Shown: positions 29,087 through 38,495 of the stretch, piece after piece
Layout: every line of letters starts with the position of its first letter
How positions within the stretch are numbered: the first letter of the stretch is position 1
Assembly (NCBI GenBank): GCA_963744305.1
Contig: CAVUTF010000043.1
Coordinates: 17,379-81,378, forward strand
Reading direction: 5' to 3'
Length of the DNA: 64,000 nt
From: FEN-1219 sp963744305
GTDB lineage: Bacteria; Pseudomonadota; Gammaproteobacteria; Steroidobacterales; Rariloculaceae
The notes under the pieces: model-generated
Seen by the model: only the letters and a program-made list of their open reading frames with translations
Told to the model about the DNA's origin: nothing
The model's database searches: none
Translations under genes and position numbers: made by a program

Positions 29087-29175
29087 CCGTACGCGTACCA
29101 AAGGCAGTCCGACTCCAACCGCGACTGCCTCTCCTTCGAAGACCCTGGAAGGCAGCCGCCAACCAGGGTTTTTTT
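29077..29175 (+). promoter_or_regulatory. Transcription attenuator upstream of yhhY
   Basis: Four alternately complementary blocks: GGCTGCCT (29077-29084, end of the leader ORF), AGGCAGTC (29102-29109), GACTGCCT (29123-29130) and AGGCAGCC (29150-29157). Blocks 1:2 (one G-U), 2:3 (perfect 8 bp) and 3:4 (6 bp core) can pair but not all together. A terminator whose loop contains block 4 follows (29142-29175). 3:4 pairing would trap the terminator's 5' arm in its loop and act as antiterminator, while 2:3 pairing would release it. A ribosome finishing the leader would cover block 1, favour 2:3 and so favour termination; stalling earlier would favour read-through. Confidence 0.6.
29142..29175 (+). 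terminator. Rho-independent terminator abutting the yhhY start codon
   Basis: ACCCTGG (29142-29148) pairs with CCAGGGT (29163-29169) around a 14-base loop and is followed by seven T (29169-29175), immediately before the ATG at 29176. The T-run leaves no room for a ribosome site, so read-through and initiation are probably coupled. Confidence 0.75.
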
Positions 29176-29673
29176 ATGAGCGACAACATACTGATTCGTC
29201 GAACCGAGCCGGAGGACTTCGACGGTCTGCAGCGAATCCACGGCCAACCACGTGCAGTGTGGGGAACGCTGCAGTTGCCGTATCCGTCCGCGCAACTGTG
29301 GCGCAAGCGTTTGGCTGCTCAAGCGGAGAACGTGTATGGGCTCGTCGCCTGCGTCGATCGGGAGATCGTCGGCAGCCTGGGGCTCATCGCGAACGATCGA
29401 TCGCCTCGCCGGCGTCACGTCGGCCAGCTCGGCATGGCCGTGCACGATCAATGGCAGGGGCGCGGCATCGGCACGGCGCTGCTGCAGGCTGCGATCGATC
29501 TCGCGGATCGATGGCTCAACCTGTCGCGCCTCGAGCTCAACGTTTACACGGACAACGACGTGGCAATCAGGCTCTACGAGCGCTTCGAGTTCGTGATCGA
29601 GGGCCGGCTGCGCAAGTATTCGTTTCGCGACGGCGCGTTCGCCGACGCGTTCGCGATGGCGCGCGTGCGCTGA
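29176..29673 (+). CDS. yhhY: YhhY-like GNAT amino-acid N-acetyltransferase
   Basis: 165 residues, close in length and sequence to E. coli YhhY, which acetylates free amino acids such as phenylalanine and methionine. Shared elements: ILIRRTEPEDFDGLQRIH, LQLPYPSAQLWRKRL, LVACVDREIVGSLGL, RRRHVGQLGMAVHDQWQGRGIGTALLQAA (with the QGRGIG acetyl-CoA loop) and NVYTDNDVAIRLYERFEFVIEG, ending DAFAMARVR. The start at 29176 fits the homologues. Upstream lie a leader peptide and an attenuator, so expression may respond to translation of the leader, plausibly to an amino acid supply signal. Intact. Confidence 0.88.
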   Translation: MSDNILIRRTEPEDFDGLQRIHGQPRAVWGTLQLPYPSAQLWRKRLAAQAENVYGLVACVDREIVGSLGLIANDRSPRRRHVGQLGMAVHDQWQGRGIGTALLQAAIDLADRWLNLSRLELNVYTDNDVAIRLYERFEFVIEGRLRKYSFRDGAFADAFAMARVR

Positions 29674-29732
29674 ACGCGACGTCCGCACCCGAGGGGTGCG
29701 ATACTTCCACGAGTCGTTTTGGGGGATAGCCG

Positions 29733-30010
29733 ATGAGCAACTGGGTCTGGGTTCTGATACCGATTGCCGCGATCTTGTCCGGGGTGGCGACGACGTGGAT
29801 TCGCGCCCGTCACGGCTATCCGCTCGATAGTCGCCGGCACGGCCGGCGCGGGGCGGGAGGGGGGCCGAGGAGATCGAGACGCTGAAGTCCTCCCTCGCGG
29901 CGCGCGATGCGACGATCGCCAAGCTCGAGGAGCGCGTCCGCGTGCTCGAGCGGATCGCTACCGATCGGCCGACGGCGCTGCGCGAGGAGATCGAGCGGCT
30001 GCGAGGTTAG
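29733..30010 (+). CDS. Small membrane protein with coiled coil (PspB-like); one frameshift
   Basis: From ATG 29733: one TM segment (NWVWVLIPIAAILSGVATTW), a short basic linker, then a coiled coil (EEIETLKSSLAARDATIAKLEERVRVLERIATD) ending ALREEIERLRG at TAG 30008-30010. Architecture and the LEERVRVLERI motif resemble PspB and related small envelope-stress proteins. The frame breaks near 29850-29870 in a G-rich run (GCGGGAGGGGGGCCG), so length is about 91 residues. Its stop overlaps the stop of the convergent GIY-YIG gene. Confidence 0.6.
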
Positions 30011-30249
30011 CGAAGCGCGATCAATTCGCGTTTCGCTGCCGCGCGCAGGCGCTTGATCGCGAGCTCGCGCTTGAGCGCGGCTCCGCGCGTGGCGACCGTC
30101 TCGCGATACACCAACTCGACCGGGAGGCGGCCGCGCGTGTATTTCGCTCCGCGTCCCGCGTTGTGGGCGACCATTCGCGCAGCGAGATCTTTGGCGACGC
30201 CCGTGTACAGCGTGCGGTCCGCGCAGCGGACGACATAGACGTGCCACAT
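30007..30249 (-). CDS. GIY-YIG nuclease-domain protein (UPF0213/YhbQ-like)
   Basis: 80 residues from ATG 30249 (MWHVYVVRCADRTLYTG). VYV...YTG stands at the GIY-YIG position, and the next helix (DLAARMVAHNAGRGAKYTRGRLPVELVYRE) has the conserved Arg and the Lys-Tyr-Thr-Arg motif typical of UPF0213 proteins. These stand-alone domains act on DNA, with poorly defined roles in repair. Complete and intact. Confidence 0.85.
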   Translation of the reverse strand: MWHVYVVRCADRTLYTGVAKDLAARMVAHNAGRGAKYTRGRLPVELVYRETVATRGAALKRELAIKRLRAAAKRELIALR

Positions 30250-30265
30250 CGAGGATGCGCCTTCC

Positions 30266-30695
30266 CTAGGACGGTAGCAGCACACCCGAGCCGCCGGCGG
30301 CCTTCGGCACGTCTTTGTTTTTCGGCAACGAGTCGACGATCCGCAGCACGGCTTCCTGATAGTGCAAGTGCTCGCGAGGCTCGAACTTGAGCTCGGGAAT
30401 GATTGCCGCGTAGACGTCGATCAGCTTCATCGTCGGATGCTCGGTCATGATGTGGCCGCCGCAGGTCTTGCACCACTTCCGGCGGCTCTGCGGCGTTTTC
30501 GCATACGTGCCGATATTCGCCTCGCCGGCTAGAGATCTTGACGGCCTCCGGCTTCCACAGCGTGAACGAATTCACCGGGCCGGCCGACCAACTGCGGCAC
30601 GATTCACAGTGGCAGTAGCCCATGACGACGGGTTTGCCGGTCACCGTGATTTGCACGGTGCCGCAAAAGCACTTTCCTTTGTACGTCCTGTCCAT
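30266..30695 (-). CDS. GFA/CENP-V zinc-binding domain protein; one frameshift
   Basis: GFA-family protein with two zinc sites; relatives bind glutathione-formaldehyde adducts, but for most the substrate is unknown. From ATG 30695: CFCGTVQITVTGKPV, GYCHCESCRSWSAG, then after a frame change near 30535 KTPQSRRKWCKTCGGHI and the C-terminal part ending AAGGSGVLLPS. The CxC, CxxC and CxxCG cysteines expected of the fold are all present across the two frames. About 142 residues when joined. It starts 86 bp from the second RND locus and may be independent of it. Confidence 0.78.
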
Positions 30696-30780
30696 GGCTC
30701 AAGCGATCTGAACTGAATGGCGGGCGTCACTATAGCGCCGGTGAGGTCGGATGCGCACGCCTCGCGGCGCTTCGAGCCTG

Positions 30781-33700
30781 TTACGCGGTCGGCGCGGCGG
30801 TCCGCGACGGGCGCCGGCGCAGGTCGTGACCAATCACGAACAGACACGGGATCAGGAACAGGACGTAGACCGTCGACGTCACCATGCCGCCGACGCTCGG
30901 CGCCGCGATGGGTTGCGTGATGTCGAGCCCGGACCCGGTGGCGAGCATGATCGGCAGCAAGCCCAAGACCGTGGTGGCGACCGTCATGAGCTTCGGCCGC
31001 AACCGGGCGGCCGAGCCTTCGATCACCGCGTCGACGTAGGGCTGGTCGCCGCGGCGCTGCCAACGCATCCCGAATGAATTCGACCATGATGATGCCGGTC
31101 TGCACCGTGATCGCGAGAACGGCGACATAACCGATGATGACGGCGGTCGTGATCGCGTAGCCCTGAAACCATTGCAATAGCACTCCGCCGACCAAAGCGA
31201 ACGGCGCCGAGAACATGATCAGAGCGCTCTCGCGCCCACGATCGAAAAGCGAGCAACAGCAGGACGAAGGTGATCACGAGCGTCAGCGGGTACGACGAGC
31301 ATCAACCGGTCACGCGCCTCTTCGGCATACCGATGGGCGCCGGTCCACTCCAACGAATACTCGGCCGGCAGGCTCAGCTGCTCCGGAGAGATAACGGCTC
31401 GCGCTTTCGACGTAGTCGACCCCCGTCACGCCGTCGAGATCGACGTAGATGTAGCCGGCGCGCTCACCGCCGTCGTTGCGGATCATCTCCGGCATCTCCC
31501 GCACCTCGACGTCGGCGATCGAGTCGAAGCGGCACCTGCTTGCCGCCGGCCATGATACGGGCGCGCTGCGGATCTTTTCGAGCGTATCGATATACTCCGG
31601 AGCATATTGGATGCTGAACGGCACGGTGGTGCCGTCCGGTTGCCGCACCGTCACGACGTTGTCGCCGCCGATCGCGTAGCGCACGGTCGACATCGCTTCG
31701 TCCACGCGTTACTCCGTTCTCCGCGAGCCGCGCTAGATCGTTCTCGACGTCCACGTAGAAACCCTGCGAGATACGCTCGGCAATCACGGATGCTCGTGCC
31801 CGGAAACGCGCCGAGCAGCTGCCTCGATCTGGCGCGGAAATCTCCTCGATGACAGCCACGTCCGGCCCCTTCACCTTGATCCCGACCGGCGTCTGGATCC
31901 CGGTGTCCTGCATCGCGATACGTCCGGCGATCGGCTGCGTCCACGCGTTGACGTAGCCGACGAGCTGCATCGCTCCATCCATCTCGGCGATCAGGCGCTC
32001 CTTGGTCAGGCCCGGCCGCCACTCCGTGGTCGGCTTCAGGAGCATCGTGGCCTCGGTCATCATCATCGGCGCCGGATCGGTGGACGTGTCCGCGCGCCCG
32101 AGCTTGCCGAAGACGCGCGCTACTTCCGGGAACTCCTTCAGCTTGCGGTCCATCTGCTGCAGCATCCAGCCGGCTTCGCGACTCGGTAGGCCGGGTACCG
32201 TCGTCGGCATGTAGAGGATCGACCCTTCCTCCATCTCGGGCATGTAGTCGCGCTGAAAGCCGCTCATCAGGATCGCTGCGGCAATGAGCAGAGCGGCGCT
32301 CGGCGCCTACGACGGCGTAGCGGAAGCGAATCACGGTGCGCAGCGCGCTTCGATAGCCGCGCACGAACCGGCTGTCGCCGCTCGCCGCGCGGTGCGGAGC
32401 TTTCGCTTTGAAGACCCAAACGATGATGATCGGCAGCAGAAACAGACGTGAGCAACGTCGAGAACGCCATCGCGAACGTCTTGCTGTACGCGAGCGGGTC
32501 GAACAGGCGCGCCTCGCGGTCGCCGAGGAAAAAGATCGGGAGAAACGACGCGAGGATGATCAGCAGAGAAAACAGCAGCGGCCGCGTCATCCTCGCCATG
32601 GCGGGACGATGTCTCGAGCTTCTCGGCGTAGGTCGGCTTCCGCGTTTTGCGAGCTCGGCGGTGCAGTTCTCGACGATCACGATGGTGGCGTCCGCCATCT
32701 CGCCGACGGCAATCGCAAGGCCCGCCAACGAGAGCAAGTTGATCGTTTGGCCGAACGCGGCGAGCGGCAACACCGTGAACAGGCAGCCGAGCAGCAATAC
32801 CGCCACCGGCGCGACCGCTGCGCGCCCGCTGCGCAGCGCCCAGATGATCACGAGCACGACGACCGCGAGCTCGTAGGAGAGCGCGGTGAAGAAGTTCTCG
32901 AGCGTCGCCCAGATCAGCGCCGAACGATCGTACGCGGTCACGATTTCGACGTTCTGCAGGCAACGAGCGCGCGCAGCTCGTCGAGCGTGCGCATCGAGCG
33001 TCGCTCGAGACCGCGACGACGTTTTCGCCTTGCTCCATGATCACGATGCCGCCGACGGCTTCGCCTTCGCCGTCGAGATCGGCGATTCCCCGGCGCAGAT
33101 CCCAGCTCGACTGCAGGTAGCCGATGTCGCGCAGGCGAACCGCGCGTCCGTCCGGCGGCGCGGCCGATGACGATGCTCTCGAGCTCGTCGAGCCGCTCGC
33201 TCTCGATGACTCCGCGAAGCTGATAGTCGCGGTTCGCGATCTCGATCATGCGCCCGCCGACCTGCTGGAACGCCCCTGCGACGGCCGTGATCACGGGCCG
33301 CAACGAGAGGCCGGCTTCGGCCAGCAGCGGCGGAAAGACGCTTGAGCTCGATCTGCCGTTCGAGGCCGCCGACGGTCGCGACCTCCGCGATACCCGGCAA
33401 CGTTCTCGAGCAGTCGGCTTGATGCGGCTTTCGTTGAGCTGCCGAAGCTCGCGCAAATCGTGCGTTGCCTGCGCGGTCGATGAGCGCGTACTGGTAGATC
33501 CAGCCCAAGCTGCTCGCGTCGGGCCCGAGCGTGAGCTCCACATCCGGCGGGCAACCTCGAGCGCAGCGCGTTGATGCGATCGAGAGCGAGCTCCTTGACG
33601 GCCGCCCGCTGACTCGGCGTCGCTCAGGATCAGATAGACGAACGAATAGCCGAGATGCGACGTGGCGCGAATCGACTCGACTCCCGGGCGAGCCGATCAG

Positions 33701-33931
33701 CGACTGGATCAAAGGGTCGGCGACCTCCGCGTCGAGCAGCTCGGCGCTGCGCGGCCACTTCGCGTAGATGATTACCTGCGGATCGGAGATGTCGGGAATC
33801 GCGTCGAGCGCCGCGTTGCGCAGCGAATAGACGCTCGCGAGCACCAAGGCTGCGACCACCGACAGCACGAGCAGTCGGTAACGGATGACGACCCTAATTA
33901 TGCTGGTGAGCACTGCCGTGCTGGTGGGCAT
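30781..33931 (-). CDS. CusA/CzcA-like heavy-metal RND pump of a second locus; heavily frameshifted
   Basis: Starts at ATG 33931, overlapping the end of the upstream adaptor gene by 38 bp. Recognisable pieces in order: AALDAIPDISDPQVIIYAKWPRSAELLDAEVADPL, SLAGLAIAVGEMADATIVIVEN with the GEMADATIV block of the proton-relay segment, LFSLLIILASFLPIFFLGDREARLFDPLAYSKTFAMAF, the long porter repeat, and the end FLIPCLFVIGHDLRRRP. Joined length fits the ~1040-residue family. About 18-20 single-base shifts (for example near 33690, 33160, 32950, 32600, 31800, 31530 and 31065) break it, far more than in the flanks, so I regard these as sequence indels rather than evidence of decay, with limited confidence. 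Confidence 0.7.
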
Positions 33932-34627
33932 CACCCGCAGGATCGCTCGCGGTCGCCGATTCTGGTGGGGCGGCTTTCAGCCGGTAATCTGCGTCGACGA
34001 AGAAGCTGCCGATGGTCACGACTTGGTCGCCTTCGGCGACGCCGTGCAGCACCTCGGTGTAGAGCTCGCCCGTCTCGCCGGCATGAATCTCTCGCGGCGC
34101 GTACTGGCCGGGAGAATCCTGCACGTACACGATCCGGCTGCCTTCGCGTTCGATGATCGCTTCGTTCGGCGACTGCGAGCAGCTCGCCGAGGGGCACGAT
34201 GATTTCCATCACGTAGCGCGATGCGTCGCCGTATACCGGTCCGGACAGCCTTGCTTCTACGTGCGTGCAATCCTCGCCTGCCGTCACGGTGACGACTCGC
34301 GCCTGGTAGATCGATGACTTGGAATCCGGAGGGAAAGCGCGGACGCGTTGGTCCGTTCGCACCCGCTCGCCGTCCGGCGAACGAACGCATGCGCTGAGCC
34401 GTTGCCGCGACGCGTCGAGCACACCGGCCGTTCGAATCCACGTCTGCACGACTTGCTTGCCGACGGGCGCCAACGTCAGCGTGATCACCTCCGCCTGCGC
34501 TTCGCTGACCGCGCCCTCGTGGGTATGTGTCGGCCGAGTGTGATCGCGGACGCTTTGGGCGTGCGACGATGGACGAGAAAGCGGCCGTGCCGAGGACGAT
34601 CGTGCAAACCAGTCGAGGGACGCTCAT
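33894..34627 (-). CDS. Short RND periplasmic adaptor lacking the hairpin domain, His-rich end; frameshifts
   Basis: About 240 residues when joined across shifts near 34545 and 34180. Signal peptide (VPRLVCTIVLGTAAFSS), a beta-barrel-like region (VQTWIRTAGVLDASRQRL, RVVTVTAGEDCTHVEARLSG, YVMEIIVPLGELLAV), then the CusB-type membrane-proximal end (PNEAIIEREGSRIVYVQD, APREIHAGETGELYTEVLHGVAEGDQVVTIGSFFVDADYRLKAA). No alpha-hairpin or lipoyl halves are visible, so it is much shorter than the usual ~400 residues. It ends in HQHGSAHQHN, a probable metal-binding tail. It overlaps the pump gene by 38 bp and lies downstream of the YVTN gene. Confidence 0.6.
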
Positions 34628-34690
34628 AGGCGAATCATAGACGTATTGCAGCCGCCGGGGCCTTTCCGGCGGTTGCGGCTTGTACTACCT

Positions 34691-35928
34691 TCAATGGCAG
34701 TAGTTGTCCTTACTCTCCATGATGTGCGTGCCCCATGGGATACAGGCCGACGTGGTGACCTGCTCCACGGCTTCCGTGGCTGCGTCGATCACATAGATCG
34801 AGTGGTCGGTCGAGCTCGCAAGATACAGCTTCTGATCCGCCGTGTCCGTCGTCGCGGTCTCTAGCTGCAGATTCACGCCGATCTTGATCCGACCGGCGGG
34901 CTCCAGCGTCGCCATGTCGTACACGTAGACGAAACCGCTCGTCGCGCTGATGACGAAGGCTTTGCCTGCGGCGAAATTGACTCCGGTCATGTCGGGTCCG
35001 GCTTCGAGCGTGGCGACGACCTCGTTCCTGCGCCGTATCGATGACCGAAATCGTTTCGTCGCCGTTGTTCACCGTGACCGCGTAGCGCCCATCGTGGCTC
35101 ATGAACGCGCGCCAAGGGATCGGCGCCGACGCGGATGGTCTTGATGACTTTGTCGTCGCGCGTATCGATGACGCCGACGATGCCGAGGTCGCCGTCGGCC
35201 GCGTACAAATATCTGCCGTCGTTCGCTGATGCTCGCGTTCGACACGCCCTTGATCTCGCCGAGGTAGCGATCGGGATCGAACTTGGCGACGCCCGGCACT
35301 TCGCCGACTTCGATCCTCTTGAGCAGCTCGTGCCGCGTGACGTCGATGACGCCGACCCAATGCGCGCCGTAGTTGCCGATGTACGCCTTCGTGCCGTCCG
35401 GAGTGAACGTGATGTTCAGCGGCTCGACGAGGCCCGGAATGCGCTTGATCTCGGTCATCGAGACCATGTCGATCACGGAGATCGAGTCGCCGTCCGGGTT
35501 GCCTTGATAGTAGTAGCGGCCGTCGGGCGAGAACGCCAAGTGCTCCGGCGCGAAATCAACGCGGATCTCCTTGAGCAAGCGTCATGGTCGGCACGTCGAT
35601 GATGTAGGCTTTGTTCGCGCGCGTGCCGCCGGTGACGACGTAACGGCCGTCGTGCGACATCATCGCCATGTGCGGATTCACGTTGTTGCCGAGGAACACG
35701 TTGCCGACCATCTTATGGGTCGCGATGTCCATGAAGCCGATGTCGTTCGAGTCGCGATTGACGATCAGAACGACCGACGTCGGGTCGGTGATCTTCACGG
35801 GCCGGCCGGCCGTCGCGGCCGCGGCCGGCGAGTGTCGCGTGATCCTGCGCCAGCGACGTGAGCCGCTCGCTGGCAGCGCCGACGATCGGCGCACGACGAG
35901 CTGAGACGTTAGCTTTCCGAGCATGCAT
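34691..35928 (-). CDS. YVTN-family beta-propeller repeat protein; several frameshifts
   Basis: Seven-bladed propeller built of YVTN-type units: NRDSNDIGFMDIATHKMVGNV, DGRYVVTGGTRANKAYIID, NPDGDSISVIDMVSMTEIKR, IGNYGAHWVGVIDVTRHELLKRIEVG, AADGDLGIVGVIDTRDDKVIKTI, VYDMATLEPAGRIKIG and ending MESKDNYCH. About 410 residues. AGGAG lies seven bases before ATG 35928; an alternative ATG at 35924 is in frame with the first propeller part, so the start region contains a shift. Others lie near 35570, 35225, 35110 and 35030. No signal peptide is obvious. Gene order suggests operon membership with the porin upstream and the adaptor/RND pair downstream. Confidence 0.72.
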
Positions 35929-35948
35929 GTTGATTCTCCTAGGCGGCT

Positions 35949-37320
35949 CTAGAAGCTCGCCTGCAATCGCACGCCGGGTACGAAGTAGCTGACCTCTTCC
36001 GCCCCGAACGGTTTCTCGGTCACGTGAGTCAGGTGAAAAGAGAGCTGCATTTTTTGCGTCATCCGCAGATTGTAGTAGCCCTCGATGAGGTTTTCCTCGT
36101 CGCCCGCGCCGAGCTCGGTTTGGGCGAAGCCGACGCCCCACGCGTCTTCGGGGTTGAACATCGACGCCGTTCTTGAGCTGGAAGCCGAGACTGTAGAACT
36201 CGTCGTCCGGCACCGCCGGTCTCTGCCTGCCCGAAGCGCGCAGAACACCGTCAGCGCGGACGAGAGCTTCTGGTCGGCGCTGATGCCATAGCCGGTTCTG
36301 GTCCTCGCCGCTGCTGTTGTCGGTGCGGTACCAAACGCGATAGTTGCCTTCGCCTAGATTGAACGGCGTGAACAGCTTGCTGACCTCCGCGAGGTAGAAC
36401 AGCGAGTCCGATGAGGTTCAGTGCCGTGCTGCTGCTTTGCTGATAGCCGAATTTCGCGTTGAAGCCGTTCTTCGGGTCGAAGACGGCGGCGAGGCCCGCG
36501 CCGTTCTCCGAGAGGCCCAGCATGGGGTTGTTCACGAGCGCGTCGCTCAAGAACTGCGTCGTCTCGTCGTTGGCGACGGCGTTGTGATCGAAGTAGTTCG
36601 TGAGATCGAGTCGGCCGGCGGTGAGCCCGAACTCGTTGCTTCGCGAGCTCGGTCATCACCCAGGCTTCGCGCAGGTTCAGCTCGTTTTGGCTCACGAGCC
36701 GCGCGGCATAGCCGTTCAACAGCGTGAGACCGCCGACTTCGTTGTCGGGCGGCGTGCCGCTCAAGCCGACGATGTCGGCATAGAAGACGGTGTTCTGCGC
36801 GAGGCCGGCAGTGAAGAACAGATCCGCGGACGCGAGCTCGTACGTGCTGCCGTCGGCCTCGGTGTCGGTTCCTTCCGTTTGCTGGACGTTTTGGAGAGTG
36901 ATCGCGGCGTCCACGCCCACGCCGACGCTGCGGCTCGCCGCATCGTCGAGCGCTTCTTCGATCTTCTCGTTGATCGTCTGGCGCCGGTAGGCCCGCTCGC
37001 GTTGGTAGGTAATCGACCCTCCTGGTGCCGGGCAACGGCTCGTCGTACTCGACGCCGTTTTCGTCCACGTATACCTCGATTTGACGGACGCGCGTTTCGG
37101 GCTCGGATAGCACGGTCGTCGACTCGAGGTCGTCGATGCGCCGCTCGAGCTGGTCGACTCGATCGTGCAGTTCCTGCTCGCGATTCGCCGCGGGTTGCTG
37201 GTTCTGCGTAGGGGGTTGCGCAGGTTGTCCATAGGCCGTCGCACCGCACGCCAACGCCCCTAGAAACGCGAGTGCGGGACCAAAACACTGAGACTTCGCG
37301 TCCCATCGCCGACTCATCAT
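35949..37320 (-). CDS. OprB-like outer-membrane porin with N-terminal coiled coil; several frameshifts
   Basis: Starts at ATG 37320 (MMSRRW), signal peptide (FGPALAFLGALACGATAYG), a short coiled coil (REQELHDRVDQLERRIDDLES), then a beta-barrel with alternating amphipathic strands: DLFFTAGLAQNTVFYADIVG, LVSQNELNLREAWVMTELA, GLTAGRLDLTNYFDHNAVAN, GAGLAAVFDPKNGFNAKFGY, NLRMTQKMQLSFHLTHV, ending PGVRLQASF with the terminal Phe recognised by the BAM machinery. The pattern is OprB/carbohydrate-porin-like. Frame changes near 37020, 36630, 36410 and 36180. In this cluster it stands where a TolC-type channel would be expected. Confidence 0.65.
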
Positions 37321-37503
37321 TCGTCATCTACCTCGTTGTTGTAAGCCGCGCCGTGCGAACTTCCGTTCGGCGGCGTTTGACCTTTTCTGCGCTCGGCGTC
37401 GAGCGGCGGTGAATGCTAATGGAGGTGGGTTTTGGGGGCGTGTTATTTGCGGTTATTAACCGTTAATCCATGCGTTAACGGTCGCGCCACCACGAGGGAA
37501 ATC

Positions 37504-38376
37504 CTAACCGCCGCCGGCCAATCGGCGGAGCAAAGTTGCAGTGGCCTCGTTGTAGGGAAGGCGCTCCTCGGGCACGCCCAGGGCGAGATCGAGCGGCGTC
37601 TGACCTCTCGCGTTTCGCACCTCGAGCGATCGCCCCGTGCTCGGCCAGCAACTCGATGATCTGCGTCCAGCCGCGACGTGTCGCCGCGTGCAATGCCGTG
37701 TTGCCCCGTGCGGTCGCGGCATTGACGTCCGCGCCGCCTTCCAGCAACACCCGGACGACGTCGGCGTGACCTTCGGCCGCTGCCCAGATGAGCGCCGTTT
37801 GGGCGTGCCAGTTTTCGCGGGCATTCGGGTCCGCTCTGTTCTGGAGGCCGGGCTCCCCGCCGGCGGCCGAGTAGCCGGAGGTGGCGACCGGCTCTGCTGA
37901 GTCGTTCTCGCCGAGCAGCACTTCCACGATCGCGGGATCGCCGGCCTTCGCGGCGGTCATCAGCACGGTTATGCCATCGGGCAACGCAGTATTCGCGTCC
38001 GCGCCCGCGGCGAGCAGGGCGCGTGCAGCCCGCGCATCGGCGGCGCGCGCCGCTAAGTACAGCGGCGTAACACCGTAACGGTTCGAGGCGCTGACATCGG
38101 CGCCGGCGGCGATCAGAAGGTCGGCAATAGCCTGATGGCGGCCGTGAATCGCTCGCATCAAGAGCGTCGTGCCGTCGGTCTCCGCCGCGTTCACGTCGAC
38201 ACCCTGCGCGAGAAACTCACGAACGGCCGACTCGTCCCCACGAGCACGGCTTCCAGAATCGTGCTCGGCCGGAAGTCCGCCCGGGCGGGGACGCTCGGTG
38301 CGTTCGTACCGTCGCAGGCCATGAGACCGGCCAACCAAACGATCAGGGCCAGGTGCCGAAGAGGTGCTTTGCGCAT
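37504..38376 (-). CDS. Ankyrin-repeat lipoprotein; two frameshifts
   Basis: From ATG 38376: lipoprotein signal with lipobox GLMAC, then about six ankyrin repeats (AETDGTTLLMRAIHGRHQAIADLLIAAGADV, NRYGVTPLYLAARAADARAARALLAAGADAN, LPDGITVLMTAAKAGDPAIVEVLL, WHAQTALIWAAAEGHADVVRVLLEGGADVN, ARGNTALHAATRRGWTQIIELLAEHGA, NARGQTPLDLALG) with a longer spacer (PVATSGYSAAGGEPGLQNRADPN). Periplasmic protein-interaction module; partner unknown. Frame changes near 38235 and 37635. The first change sits at the start of the first repeat. Confidence 0.75.
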
Positions 38377-38495
38377 GTGTTCTACACACGTGAACACGCC
38401 ATGAGCATAGGTCAACCGCGCTGGCACCGCCACCGTGGGGCGGGGCTGCCAACGCAGATCGCGGATTCGGCACGGAAATTGCTGCTTCAGCGCTC

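Noticed and set aside
29102..29169. tRNA or small structured RNA at the hairpins before yhhY
   Set aside because: No cloverleaf, acceptor stem or CCA-type end; the pairings and T-run fit an attenuator instead.
28990..29175. N-terminal extension of the YhhY-like protein in the same frame
   Set aside because: An in-frame start upstream would add an unconserved Arg-rich segment; homologues begin at MSDN, and the terminator lies between.
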